The notes beneath the pieces are model-generated. The model had not been told where the DNA came from and ran no database searches. It saw only the letters and a program-made list of their open reading frames with translations. A DNA stretch of 38,978 nt, from NCBI GenBank assembly GCA_018262705.1, contig JADFDQ010000016.1, positions 1-38,978 of the forward strand, read 5' to 3'. Both the position numbers and the translations under genes were made by a program. Within the stretch, counting starts at the first letter, position 1. Each line of letters opens with the position of its first letter. Positions 21,457 through 31,563 of this stretch are shown in pieces. This DNA comes from Xanthomonas sp. Its GTDB lineage: Bacteria > Pseudomonadota > Gammaproteobacteria > Xanthomonadales > Xanthomonadaceae.

Positions 21457-23265
21457 TCACATTTCCTTGACCTGACTGTCCAGCGGCGATGGCATGCCGA
21501 TCTTGCTGCAGAACGCGGCAAGCCTCGGGTCACGCCGGTAGCGCATGACGAAAGGATCGACAAGAATCGATTCCATCCCGGAATCCCGATCCCGATAGGC
21601 GCGTTCCAGCCAATCGAAGGTGGCATCGGGCTCTCCGCGCAGCGCGTGGACCTGTGCGATCTGGTAAGGCGCGACTTCGGAATACTTGTCGATCAGGGTC
21701 TTCAATGCAGCATCGGCCGCCGGACGATCCTTGCTGATTTGCAGCGCCATCGCCAGGGCGATGGCACGCCACAGCGGCTCGGTTTCCTGTTGCGCGGCAT
21801 GCAGGGCAGCCGCGGCATCGCCACGCCGGATTTCGACAGCTGCCATTTGCGTCCACAGTGAATTTCCATGCGGCTGCAGCGCAATGGCTTTTTTGATCGC
21901 GTCCGTGGCGTCATCCAGTCGCCCTGCAGCCATGAGATAGCTGCTGTACCAATTCCACCAGCTGGCCTCCAGCGGATCGTCGTTCAGCGCAAGCTGGATT
22001 TGCCGCAAGGGTTCATCGAGCTGACCCATCAGCGCCTGCATGCCGTAGGCATTGAATCTGGCCCATGGATTCCCCGGCGCCAGGGCGAAAGCCTTCTGGT
22101 ATTCATTCAGCGCGCCGGGCCAGTCGAGCCGTGCGTTTTCAAGCCACCAGGCGCGCGACATATGCGCATCGGCAAGCTTCGGAGCCAGGGCGAGCGCCTT
22201 GCTGCTGGAAGCGTCGGCCTCCGCGTACAGCCGCCGCTGTTCATCCTGGCCGTAGACGTACGTGGCGAGGGATACCTGAAAACGGGACAGCTCCGCCCAA
22301 GCCGCCGCATACTTCGGATCCAGCTCGATGGCCCGACGCATCAGTTCGATGGCCTTGCGTAGGGCTTGCTCATTGCCCTGGGACGCATTGAACTTGCCCT
22401 GCAGATAGGCCGCGTAAGCATCCAAATTGCCGCTGGGCGGGCGCGCACCCACGGTATCGGCCTGCGGCAACAGCCGCGCCTTGAGCACGCCGGCAATCGC
22501 CCCGGTCAGGTCATCCTGAAGGGCAAACAGGTCGCGGTAGGGGCGATCGTAGGATTGCGACCACTGGGTGACGCCATCGCTGGTGCGCACGACTTCGGCG
22601 CGCACCCGCACCGTCTCGCCCTGGCGTTGCACGCTGCCGCCGAGCAGATAGACGGCGCCCAACCTGGCGCCGATGGCATGCGCGCCTTCCTTGCTCTCGC
22701 GAAACTGGAACGAGGACATCCGGCCGATCACGCGCAGTCCATCGAACTTCGACAAGGCATCGATCAGGCTTTCCGACAAGCCATCCGAAAAAAACTGCTG
22801 CTCTGGATCATTGCTGACGTTGACCAGCGGCAACACTGCGATCGAAGGCGCCTGCCTGACCTGCGCCGGTTCGGCCACCGCGGGGTTTGCGGGCAGCGCA
22901 GACTCACGCCGCGACACGAACTGGTTGGCGAGCAACAGCACCACCGCCACCGCCAGCACCGCAATGATCCACTTGTCGAGCCGGCGGTCGTGGGCATGCG
23001 CGTTTGGATCGGCAGGATCCAGTTCGCTCTCGCGCTTCAGGCCTTCGGTCGTGAATTCGTAGAACCACGAGAACGCGATCCAGAACGGAAACCCGATCAA
23101 TCCTGCCGCGACGAACCAGCGCGTCGCCCACTCGCCGAATCCGAAGATCGGGGCCAGCTGGGCAATTCCCTGTGCCAGCGCCCAGACCGCGCCGACGTAG
23201 AGCGCCGCTGCGCGCAGCACGTTGCGGCGCTTGAGTTCGGAAAAAAAACCCGCTGGCTGGCTCAC
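21457..23265 (-). CDS. TolB-like/TPR-repeat inner-membrane protein
   Basis: The protein of about 602 residues begins with FFSELKRRNVLR, two hydrophobic helices, an FYEFTTEGLKRE motif and a third helix (about 100-120). It then has a TolB/FlgO-like domain (PSIAVLPLVNVSNDPEQQFF, SESLIDAL) and a run of tetratricopeptide repeats. This architecture is common as multi-copy families in Xanthomonadaceae, with or without an adenylate-cyclase or winged-helix domain; here neither is present. The role is unknown, perhaps scaffolding or signalling. GTG at 23265 is the chosen start because the conserved block follows at once. The frame extends to 23385 without a better site. An 8-T run lies just inside the start. 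It separates ftsH from folP. Confidence 0.8.
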   Translation of the reverse strand: MSQPAGFFSELKRRNVLRAAALYVGAVWALAQGIAQLAPIFGFGEWATRWFVAAGLIGFPFWIAFSWFYEFTTEGLKRESELDPADPNAHAHDRRLDKWIIAVLAVAVVLLLANQFVSRRESALPANPAVAEPAQVRQAPSIAVLPLVNVSNDPEQQFFSDGLSESLIDALSKFDGLRVIGRMSSFQFRESKEGAHAIGARLGAVYLLGGSVQRQGETVRVRAEVVRTSDGVTQWSQSYDRPYRDLFALQDDLTGAIAGVLKARLLPQADTVGARPPSGNLDAYAAYLQGKFNASQGNEQALRKAIELMRRAIELDPKYAAAWAELSRFQVSLATYVYGQDEQRRLYAEADASSSKALALAPKLADAHMSRAWWLENARLDWPGALNEYQKAFALAPGNPWARFNAYGMQALMGQLDEPLRQIQLALNDDPLEASWWNWYSSYLMAAGRLDDATDAIKKAIALQPHGNSLWTQMAAVEIRRGDAAAALHAAQQETEPLWRAIALAMALQISKDRPAADAALKTLIDKYSEVAPYQIAQVHALRGEPDATFDWLERAYRDRDSGMESILVDPFVMRYRRDPRLAAFCSKIGMPSPLDSQVKEM

Positions 23266-23356
23266 GCTGTGCGTCCGGTTGCGCTGTCGGGACAGTGTCG
23301 ACGAAACGCGAAGCCGCGCGCAAGGCGGCGGTCGGCAACGCCGAACAAGAATGACC

Positions 23357-23378
23357 AAGGCCGGGTTTCCCCGGCCTT
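23357..23378 (-). terminator. Hairpin after ftsH
   Basis: AAGGCCGGG and CCCGGCCTT form a perfect 9-bp stem with a 4-nt loop, about 52 nt after the ftsH stop. A modest T-containing stretch (GGTCATTCTTGTT) follows on the minus strand. It probably ends or reduces the ftsH transcript before the TPR gene. Confidence 0.65.
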
Positions 23379-23429
23379 CAGCCATGCACCCAGGTCGCCT
23401 GAACGCGCTCCTGGAAGCGCCAAGTGGCG

Positions 23430-25328
<1,899 letters not shown>

Positions 25329-25357
25329 GCGTTTCCCGGTTCGGCGCAGGCGCCGAC

Positions 25358-26005
25358 CTATTTCATTTGGGCCAGTTTACCCGTAGCCAGCGCATACACT
25401 TCGGGCGAGCGCTGGCGCGAGGCGGCGGGCTTGCGGATGACGACTTTCGCATAGCGCTTGCGCAACTCGTGCACGTAGTCGTCGAAACCGATGCCCTGAA
25501 ACAACTTGATGAGAAAATCGCCGCCCACGCGCAACTGCCGGTCGGCAAAATCCATCGCCAGTTCCGCAAGGTGCATCGCGCGCGGCTGATCCACGGCATC
25601 CATACCACTCTTATTGGGGGCCATGTCGGAAAGCACAAGGTCCACCGGCTGGCGACCCAGTAATTCCAGCAGTGCGGCCAGCAGTGCGTCTTCGCGGAAA
25701 TCACCGAGCAGGAAGTCGACCCCTGCCAGAGACGGCATCTCAAGGATGTCACTAGCGATCACCCGCCCCGGCCGATTCGGATCCAGCCGATCCAGTTCAC
25801 GCCGAACCCACTGCGACCAGCCGCCCGGCGCCGCACCCAAATCGACCACCACCATGCCCGGCTTGAGCAGGCGGTCGCGTTCGATCAATTCTTCGAGCTT
25901 GTAGACCGCGCGCGAGCGCATCCCTTCCGCCTGCGCTTTTTTCACGTAGGGGTCGGAAAAATGCTCCTTGAGCCAACGTTGGCTCGATTTGCTGCGGGTG
26001 GCCAT
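25358..26005 (-). CDS. rlmE: 23S rRNA 2'-O-ribose methyltransferase RlmE
   Basis: The 215-residue FtsJ-family enzyme methylates U2552 of 23S rRNA late in 50S assembly. The SAM-binding motif [14 protein letters not shown], the catalytic region SDMAPNKSG and C-terminal K-bearing [10 protein letters not shown] are present. Start 26005 ([11 protein letters not shown]) matches the family N-terminus; the frame extends 11 codons further without support. It is divergent from yhbY with 71 bp between, and leads the ftsH operon. Confidence 0.97.
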   Translation of the reverse strand: MATRSKSSQRWLKEHFSDPYVKKAQAEGMRSRAVYKLEELIERDRLLKPGMVVVDLGAAPGGWSQWVRRELDRLDPNRPGRVIASDILEMPSLAGVDFLLGDFREDALLAALLELLGRQPVDLVLSDMAPNKSGMDAVDQPRAMHLAELAMDFADRQLRVGGDFLIKLFQGIGFDDYVHELRKRYAKVVIRKPAASRQRSPEVYALATGKLAQMK

Positions 26006-26076
26006 GAGCCCGACAAGCGCTGAGGAATGACGTGGCATGATACCCTGCGCTTCCTGAATTCATTGCCACACACTGC

Positions 26077-26382
26077 ATGCCAATCGCGCTGACCAACGCC
26101 CAGATTCGCTTCCTGCGCGGTCAGGCGCACGATCTCAAGGCCGTTTTGCAGGTCGGCGGCAAGGGCATCACCGACGCTCTGGTCGCCGAACTCGATCTGG
26201 CGCTGGAACACCACGAGCTGATCAAGGTGAAGATCGGTGCGCAAGACCGCCAGCAGCGCGCCGCGCTGATCGACGCCCTCGTCCAGCGCAGCGGCTCGGC
26301 GCTGGTGCAACGGATCGGGCATATCGCGGTGTTGTACCGTCAATCCAGCGAAAAGCGGCATATCGTCCTGCCGCGCGCCTGA
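26077..26382 (+). CDS. yhbY: YhbY, CRS1/CRM-domain RNA-binding protein
   Basis: The 101-residue protein is a single CRM domain (LTNAQIRFLRGQAHDLKAVL, QVGGKGIT, HHELIKVKI) that binds pre-50S ribosomal particles. The divergent yhbY/rlmE arrangement is conserved in gammaproteobacteria and both act in 50S maturation. Confidence 0.95.
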   Translation: MPIALTNAQIRFLRGQAHDLKAVLQVGGKGITDALVAELDLALEHHELIKVKIGAQDRQQRAALIDALVQRSGSALVQRIGHIAVLYRQSSEKRHIVLPRA

Positions 26383-26393
26383 GTGCCGGTGCC

Positions 26394-26771
26394 ATGCAAC
26401 TCAATTTCGAACGGCCGGATTACGAATACTCCCTGCGCAGCGCGGACGGCAAAGGGGCTCGCGTCAACGAGCGCTGGCTGACCGCGAGCTTCGCGATTGC
26501 CCCCAACGCGCTGATCGAAAGCTGGCCGGTACGCGAGGCCTCTTCGATGCTGGCATCCGACCTGGAGGCGCTGCTGGCGCTGCGCCCGGAACTCATCCTG
26601 CTGGGGACCGGGGCGCGGCAGACATTCCCGCCGGCCGTCGTTCTGGCCGCCTGCCTGCAGCAGGGAATCGGGATTGAAGTCATGTCCAACGATGCCGCAG
26701 CGCGCACCTACGCCATTCTCGCTTCCGAGGGCCGGCGCGTCGTTGCCGGCTTTCTGTTCCCGGACGGCTGA
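26394..26771 (+). CDS. Mth938/Xcc1710-like (NDUFAF3-type fold) protein
   Basis: The 125-residue protein matches the Mth938 domain family (proteobacterial Xcc1710 type, related to mitochondrial NDUFAF3): a beta-rich start (FERPDYEYSLRSADGKG), then LRPELILLGTGARQTFPP and GIGIEVMSNDAAARTYAILA. The biochemical role is unknown. It starts 11 nt after yhbY, so the two probably share a transcript. Confidence 0.88.
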   Translation: MQLNFERPDYEYSLRSADGKGARVNERWLTASFAIAPNALIESWPVREASSMLASDLEALLALRPELILLGTGARQTFPPAVVLAACLQQGIGIEVMSNDAAARTYAILASEGRRVVAGFLFPDG

Positions 26772-26852
26772 CGGTACCGGCCATGAACGGCAGCCGCCGC
26801 AACGGTTGCCGGAAGTGCGTTTCGTGGCTAATGTTTACCTGAACGTATCCAA

Positions 26853-27040
26853 GGCAACGCAGATCAACTCAGCGTTGCCGCGCGCCATGGATGGCGCGCC
26901 CGCGGATCGAGCACGCAAGTGCCTGATCCGGCGTGAGCCGAGGCCGGACATGTGCCGGACTCGGCGGCGCTGTTAAAAACCAGGACGGACTTTTTCAGCT
27001 TGTCCTCATTTCGCGGGCGACGCGCCAGCCACGTCGCCCG
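26853..27040 (+). other. Chain of five hairpins upstream of rnk (structured leader or dispersed element)
   Basis: In the 294-bp gap between the Mth938-type gene and rnk, five stems follow in line: GGCAACGC/GCGTTGCC (26853-26879), GCGCGCCAT/ATGGCGCGC (26880-26899), CGGATC...GATCCG enclosing GCAC/GTGC (26903-26930), GCCGAG/CTCGGC enclosing CCGG/CCGG (26937-26965), and CGGGCGACG/CGTCGCCCG (27014-27040). An A5...T5 stretch (about 26975-26995) lies between the fourth and fifth. The last stem ends 11 nt before the rnk ribosome site. No open frame with coding character is seen. Confidence 0.55.
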
Positions 27041-27065
27041 TGCTGCTTTGCAGGAGCCAAACCCG

Positions 27066-27494
27066 ATGACCAACTCAGCCAAGCGTCCTACCCTGTTGCT
27101 TTCCCGTATCGACGTCGAGCGGATCGAAGCGCTGCTGGACAGCCCGCAGTACCGCGGCATGAATACCGCCGCGCTGCGCGAAGAACTCGAACGCGCGGAG
27201 CTGGCCGAGCCGGCTAACCTGCCGGCCGACCTGATCACCATGAACACCACGGCGCTGGTCAAAGTGGTCGACGGCGACAACGGCGAACACCAGTACGAAT
27301 TGACTCTAGTCTACCCGCGCGACTCCGATGGCAGCGGCGTAAAAGTGTCGATCCTGGCCCCTGTCGGCAGCGCCCTGCTCGGGCTGCGGGTGGGCGACAG
27401 CATCGACTGGCCGATGCCGGGTGGACGCAGCGCGCGCCTGCACGTGTTGGCCGTTCGCTACCAGCCGGAAGCCGCAGGCGAATTGCATCGCTGA
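27066..27494 (+). CDS. rnk: Rnk, nucleoside diphosphate kinase regulator
   Basis: The 142-residue protein has the Rnk N-terminal coiled-coil (PTLLLSRIDVERIEALLDS, then the ELERAELAEP segment) and the GreA/GreB C-terminal FKBP-like domain (VYPRDSDGSGVKVSILAPVG, PMPGG). Rnk binds RNA polymerase in the secondary channel without GreA-like cleavage activity and was named for effects on nucleoside diphosphate kinase levels. Start 27066 has AGGAG at 27052-27056. It is convergent with recO; an inverted repeat pair lies between. Confidence 0.93.
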   Translation: MTNSAKRPTLLLSRIDVERIEALLDSPQYRGMNTAALREELERAELAEPANLPADLITMNTTALVKVVDGDNGEHQYELTLVYPRDSDGSGVKVSILAPVGSALLGLRVGDSIDWPMPGGRSARLHVLAVRYQPEAAGELHR

Positions 27495-27514
27495 GCGGCG
27501 ACTGGCCCCATGCA

Positions 27515-27588
27515 GGCGCGCACCGCAGGGGCGCGATGCATTTTTGCGATACCACGCGAAAGCCATCGCGCCCCTGCGGTGCGCGCCT
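27515..27588. repeat. REP-like inverted pair between rnk and recO
   Basis: Two perfect 25-bp inverted arms (27515-27539 and 27564-27588; core GCGCACCGCAGGGGCGCGAT) flank a 24-nt spacer. The TAG that ends recO (27587-27589) lies in the right arm's outer end. The palindrome probably works as a bidirectional transcript end for the convergent genes. Copies recur at 28337-28415 and 31321-31563. Confidence 0.85.
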
Positions 27589-28327
27589 ACGGTTCCGATG
27601 GTGGGTTTTTACTCAACCGCCCCAGCGCGCCCAGCATCTCCCACGACTTCAACCCGCGCCCACCCAAATGGTGCAATAGCACTGCGCGCAGCGGCAGGCG
27701 CAGGCTAGCTAAATCCTCACTGTCCGGCTGCGCGTCACTTGCCAACGCCAACAGCGCGCGCCCGGTCGCCAGTTCGCGGCGTTCGCCGGCGCGCTCGCTC
27801 AGCACGCGGCGCGGGCCATGCTCGGGGTCCAGCCGATAACGTGCCGCCGGATCAATCGCGTCTTCTTCACCGGCCAAGGCATAGTCCAAACCCACGCCCA
27901 ACGCGTCCAGGACATCGCGCTCAAACCGACGCAGCGTCCATGCCAACGGCTCGCCAGCGCGCAGTCGCTCGCGTACCTGCGCATACACCGCATGCAGTTC
28001 GGGTTGTGGCGCTTGCCGCGGTGCCAATCGCAGGCACAGTTCATTGATGTAGAAGCCTGCCAGCGCGGCATCGCCGTGCAGCAACGGTGCGGCATCCACC
28101 GCTTCGGCAGCGGTCAATTGCGCCAGTTCCCCTCGCTGCGAGGCGTCGAACCGGATCGATTGCAACGGCTGCAAAGCGGCACGCAGCAGATGTTTTTTCG
28201 GACCCTGCACCCCGCGCGCGACCAGCCCGATGCGCCCGTGTTCGGCGCTCAATGCTTCCACCAGCAAGCTGGTTTCCCGCCAGCGGCGCGCGTGTAGGAC
28301 AAAAGCAGGTTCGGCGACGTAGCGCAT
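27587..28327 (-). CDS. recO: DNA repair protein RecO
   Basis: The 246-residue protein loads RecA with RecF/RecR in gap repair. It has an N-terminal OB fold ([29 protein letters not shown]) and a helical C-terminal part ([15 protein letters not shown]). The cysteine zinc knuckle seen in some RecO proteins is absent. Start 28327 (MRYVAEPAF) gives the normal N-terminus. The expected ribosome-site region is occupied by the end of a REP-like element, leaving a weak site. The stop TAG is part of another REP copy. Upstream is era, the usual neighbour. Confidence 0.93.
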   Translation of the reverse strand: MRYVAEPAFVLHARRWRETSLLVEALSAEHGRIGLVARGVQGPKKHLLRAALQPLQSIRFDASQRGELAQLTAAEAVDAAPLLHGDAALAGFYINELCLRLAPRQAPQPELHAVYAQVRERLRAGEPLAWTLRRFERDVLDALGVGLDYALAGEEDAIDPAARYRLDPEHGPRRVLSERAGERRELATGRALLALASDAQPDSEDLASLRLPLRAVLLHHLGGRGLKSWEMLGALGRLSKNPPSEP

Positions 28328-28336
28328 GCCGTCATT

Positions 28337-28415
28337 GTAGGAGCGCACCGCAGGGGCGCGATGCCACTTGCAGGAATTTCGCGAAAGCATTCGCGCCCCT
28401 GCGGTGCGCTCCTAC
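28337..28415. repeat. REP-like inverted pair between era and recO
   Basis: The arms (28337-28363 and 28388-28415) match the 27-bp repeat beginning GTAGGAGCGCACCGCAGGGG in inverted orientation, with one inserted T in the right arm and a 24-nt spacer. It separates the era stop (28432) from the recO start (28327), a junction that is usually short. Confidence 0.85.
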
Positions 28416-28431
28416 GGAGACAACGTGGGAT

Positions 28432-29355
28432 TCAGTCGTGATACCCCAGCGCGCGCAAAGCGGCTTCGTCGTCACTCCAGCCTTCGCGCACGCGCACCCA
28501 GGTTTGCAGAAACACCTTTGCGCCGAATAGCCGTTCCATCTGCTGGCGGGCGTGTTTGCCGATGTCGCGCAGACGCTCGCCGCCCTTGCCGATGACGATG
28601 GCCTTCTGGCCTTCGCGCTCGACCCAGATCACCGCGTCGATGCGGTACATCACGCCGGTTTTGGGTGAAGGCTCTTCTTCGAATCTTTCGACTTCGACCG
28701 TGGTCGCATACGGCAATTCCTCGCCCAGCCGACGCATCAATTGCTCGCGTACCAATTCACCGGCAAGGAAACGCTGGCTCTTGTCGGTGATTTCGTCCTC
28801 GCCGTACATCGGCTCGGCTTCGGGCACCAAATCCATCAAGGTCGCCACCAGTTGTTCCAGCCCGCTGCGCTTGAGCGCCGACAGCGGGTGCACGGCGGCA
28901 AATTCGCGGCCTTCCGTCACCTTGGTGATAAACGGCAGCAGGGTGGTTTTGTCTTTTTGTTTGTCTACCTGGTTGACCACCAGCACCACCGGCAAACCGG
29001 CATCGCGCAGGGCGTCGTAGGCCAGGCCGTCTTCATTGTCCCAGCGGCCCGCTTCGATCACCAGCAAGGCCACATCCACCCCTTCCAAGGCACCGCGCGC
29101 GACGCGATTCATCATCCGGTTCATCGCCTTGCCGGAGCGCTTGCCCTGCTCGCCGTGGATGCCGGGAGTGTCCACCAATTGCAGCTGGCCACCGGGGAAG
29201 GTGGCGACACCCAGCAGCCGGTGCCGCGTGGTCTGCGGCCGGTTCGACGTAATACTGATCTTGGCGCCCACCAGCGCGTTGACCAAGGTGGATTTGCCGA
29301 CATTGGGACGGCCGATCACGGCCACGGCGCCGCTGCGTGGGGGTGTGCTGCTCAT
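28432..29355 (-). CDS. era: GTPase Era
   Basis: The 307-residue protein has the Era G domain with P-loop GRPNVGKS (15-22), switch region [16 protein letters not shown] and NQVDKQKD, then a C-terminal KH domain ([13 protein letters not shown]) that binds the 3' end of 16S rRNA during 30S maturation. The start overlaps the rnc stop as ATGA, the classic coupled rnc-era pair. Confidence 0.98.
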   Translation of the reverse strand: MSSTPPRSGAVAVIGRPNVGKSTLVNALVGAKISITSNRPQTTRHRLLGVATFPGGQLQLVDTPGIHGEQGKRSGKAMNRMMNRVARGALEGVDVALLVIEAGRWDNEDGLAYDALRDAGLPVVLVVNQVDKQKDKTTLLPFITKVTEGREFAAVHPLSALKRSGLEQLVATLMDLVPEAEPMYGEDEITDKSQRFLAGELVREQLMRRLGEELPYATTVEVERFEEEPSPKTGVMYRIDAVIWVEREGQKAIVIGKGGERLRDIGKHARQQMERLFGAKVFLQTWVRVREGWSDDEAALRALGYHD

Positions 29356-30026
29356 GTTTCCAATTCTTTGAGTGCGGCCTCGGCCGCTTGTTGTTCTGCC
29401 GTCCGCCGTGAACTGCCTTCACCCTCGGTGCGCAATGCCGGCTCCCTGAGCGTGCAGCCGATCCTGAACACGCGCGCATGGTCTTCGCCCTGCTCATCCA
29501 GCAAGACATAGGCGGGCAGCGGATGCTGGCGCGCCTGCAGCCATTCCTGCAGCCGGGTCTTGGCGTCCTTGCCTACCTTGTTCGGCGGCGGTAGTGCCTC
29601 CAGCAGCGGTGCAAACCAGGACAACACCAAGGCACGGCAGGTTTCGAATCCGGAATCAAGGTAAATCGCCGCCGTCAGCGCTTCCACCGCATCGGCCAGG
29701 ATCGAATCGCGGTGCCGCCCACCGGATTTCATCTCGCCCGGGCCGAGCACCAGCCGATCGCCGAGCTTGAGATTGCGCGCGATCTGCGCCAGCGCGGACT
29801 CGCGCACCAATTCGGCGCGCGCACGGGTCAATGCGCCCTCATCGGCCTTGGGCCAACGGCGGTACAAGGTGTCGGCAACGAACTGGTTGACCAGAGAGTC
29901 GCCGAGAAATTCCAGCCGCTCGTTATGCGGACTGCCAGCGCTGCGGTGGGTCAACGCGCGCGCGAGCAGCGCCGGATCCGAGAATCGGTATCCGGCGAAT
30001 TCGACCACTGACTCATTCCGCGTCAC
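29352..30026 (-). CDS. rnc: Ribonuclease III
   Basis: The 224-residue enzyme cleaves double-stranded RNA, including rRNA precursors. The signature [12 protein letters not shown], the second acidic site (DAVEAL) and the C-terminal dsRNA-binding domain ([27 protein letters not shown]) are present. The start is uncertain. GTG at 30026 overlaps the DUF4845 gene by 14 nt and gives a length near E. coli's 226; ATG at 30053 would add nine residues and overlap more. Neither has a strong ribosome site, suggesting coupling to the upstream gene. Confidence 0.96.
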   Translation of the reverse strand: MTRNESVVEFAGYRFSDPALLARALTHRSAGSPHNERLEFLGDSLVNQFVADTLYRRWPKADEGALTRARAELVRESALAQIARNLKLGDRLVLGPGEMKSGGRHRDSILADAVEALTAAIYLDSGFETCRALVLSWFAPLLEALPPPNKVGKDAKTRLQEWLQARQHPLPAYVLLDEQGEDHARVFRIGCTLREPALRTEGEGSSRRTAEQQAAEAALKELET

Positions 30027-30399
30027 CGCGGCCCGCAAGCGGCTGCTCTGCATGGAACTTGCCGACAACGTCGAGATTCAAGAAAAGCGGCTCGCGACGT
30101 TCGTAGTCCACTACCATCTTCATGCCGCCGTCGCCGCGCTCGAATTTGAGCGCATCCTTCTGGGTTCTCACATATTCGGCATAACTCATGCTCAGTCGCC
30201 GGTCGAAGAAGGTGCGGATTTGATCCTTCGGCGCTGTAGCTTGTTCGCTGGAGCTTGCAATACCCTTGAGCGCCGACTTGACCGAGTAGAACTCGATGTA
30301 CATCGGAACGATCTTCATCCCGCAATAGAGAAAAAAGATCACCAAACACAGGGTGATCAAAAAACCCGACATCGACAAGCCACTCTGCGTCCGCTTCAT
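30013..30399 (-). CDS. DUF4845 membrane-anchored protein
   Basis: The 128-residue protein has one N-terminal transmembrane helix ([20 protein letters not shown]) after a short basic start (MKRTQSG) that looks pilin-like, then a periplasmic domain ([15 protein letters not shown]). Genes of this family lie between lepB and rnc in many gamma- and betaproteobacteria. The function is unknown. GGGAGAG lies 6 nt before the ATG. Confidence 0.9.
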   Translation of the reverse strand: MKRTQSGLSMSGFLITLCLVIFFLYCGMKIVPMYIEFYSVKSALKGIASSSEQATAPKDQIRTFFDRRLSMSYAEYVRTQKDALKFERGDGGMKMVVDYERREPLFLNLDVVGKFHAEQPLAGRGDAE

Positions 30400-30495
30400 C
30401 TCGAGCTCTCCCTCGCCGATCCCCGGCTATCAAGGGGTGATTTTGCACGTTAACGAGCCTTTCAGGCAAAAATTCGTCCTCGACCCCGGTTCCGG

Positions 30496-31284
30496 TCAGG
30501 GAATCCGGGTTCCGATCCGCGACCAATCCACCTTGTTGGGTGCATCGAAATCGACGTTCATCCAGATCAGCATGGCCTTGCCGCGCAGGTTTGCCTCGGG
30601 CAGGAAGCCCCAGAAACGGCTGTCGTCGCTGTTGCCGCGGTTATCGCCCATCACGAAATACTGGCCTTCGGGGACGGTCCAGTCGCCCTCGCCCTGGCTG
30701 TTCACGCCCTCCAGCACGTGGTGCGGGTGCCCCGTCACCCCCTCGGTCAGCAGGGTATCGCCGGTCTCGCCAATGCCCGAACCGACGCCAGTGTAAACGC
30801 CGTCCACCCGGTACGGAAGTTCCTTGCCGTTGATGGAGACCTTGTGCTGGTGGTAGCCGATCACGTCGCCAGGCAGGCCGATCACGCGCTTGATCCAGTC
30901 TTCGCGCGGGTTGCCGGGCGGCCGGAACACCACCACTTCGCCGCGCTGCGGCTCGCCGTTGCTGAGGAATTTCTTGTTTGTGATCGGCAGGCGCAAGCCG
31001 TAGGAGAACTTGTTGACGAGGATGAAATCGCCCACCAGCAGGGTCGGCATCATCGAGCCGGAAGGAATCCGAAACGGTTCGGCGACGAAGCTGCGCAGGC
31101 CAAGCACCAGCGCCAGCACCGGAAAGAACGCCTTGGAGTAATCGACCAGCGGCGGATCTTTCGGCACCTCATCGCCAATGGCTTCCGCCAGCCGGCGCTT
31201 GGCAAAGAACAGTTTATCGATCAGCCAGACCAGACCGGTCAGGAGCGTCAGCAGCACCAGCACCGTTTCAAACCAGACCATCAT
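30496..31284 (-). CDS. lepB: Signal peptidase I
   Basis: The 262-residue protein has two N-terminal membrane helices, then the S26 catalytic domain with nucleophile S77 (PSGSMMPTL) and general base K132 (DWIKRVIGLPGD). Box E (GDNRGNSDDSRFWG) is intact. It removes signal peptides from exported preproteins. Tandem ATGs occur at 31284 and 31281. GGAG lies 8 nt before the first. The upstream in-frame extension is made of tandem repeat DNA and is not taken as coding. Confidence 0.97.
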   Translation of the reverse strand: MMVWFETVLVLLTLLTGLVWLIDKLFFAKRRLAEAIGDEVPKDPPLVDYSKAFFPVLALVLGLRSFVAEPFRIPSGSMMPTLLVGDFILVNKFSYGLRLPITNKKFLSNGEPQRGEVVVFRPPGNPREDWIKRVIGLPGDVIGYHQHKVSINGKELPYRVDGVYTGVGSGIGETGDTLLTEGVTGHPHHVLEGVNSQGEGDWTVPEGQYFVMGDNRGNSDDSRFWGFLPEANLRGKAMLIWMNVDFDAPNKVDWSRIGTRIP

Positions 31285-31320
31285 GCATTTGTCTCCAAAT
31301 TGCCTTGCGCTGCGCTTGCG

Positions 31321-31563
31321 CCATCGCGCCCCTGCGGTGCGCGCCTGCTCGAGGCAGCTCACTGAGGGTGTCGATGGCTGCCTCCAGCGTAACCATCGCG
31401 CCCCTGCGGTGCGCTCCTGCTCGAGGCAGCTCACTGAGGGTGTCGATGGCTGCCTCCAGCGTAGCCATCGCGCCCCTGCGGTGCGCTCCTACTCGAGGCA
31501 GCTCACTGAGGGTGTCGATGGCTGCCTCCAGCGTAGCCATCGCGCCCCTGCGGTGCGCTCCTA
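31321..31563. repeat. Tandem array of 72-bp units (3.4 copies) carrying the REP-like sequence
   Basis: Unit starts are at 31321, 31393, 31465 and 31537 (last copy 27 bp), exactly 72 bp apart and nearly identical. Each unit is the REP-like sequence (CCATCGCGCCCCTGCGGTGC and 8 more bases) plus a linker of about 44 bp with its own inverted repeat (GAGGCAGC...GCTGCCTC). All copies point the same way, unlike the inverted pairs elsewhere. The first bases on the lepA side supply the lepA stop codon. Because 72 is a multiple of three, several frames stay open throughout. It fills the lepA-lepB gap. Confidence 0.95.

Noticed and set aside
23241-23248. Eight-T run (coding strand) near the start of the TPR gene as a second phase-variable tract
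   Set aside because: Eight is short, and the frame as written is intact with a sensible start, so there is no sign of switching.
31321-31563. CRISPR array
   Set aside because: Unit-to-unit identity covers the whole 72 bp, including what would be spacers, and no cas genes are nearby. It is a tandem repeat.
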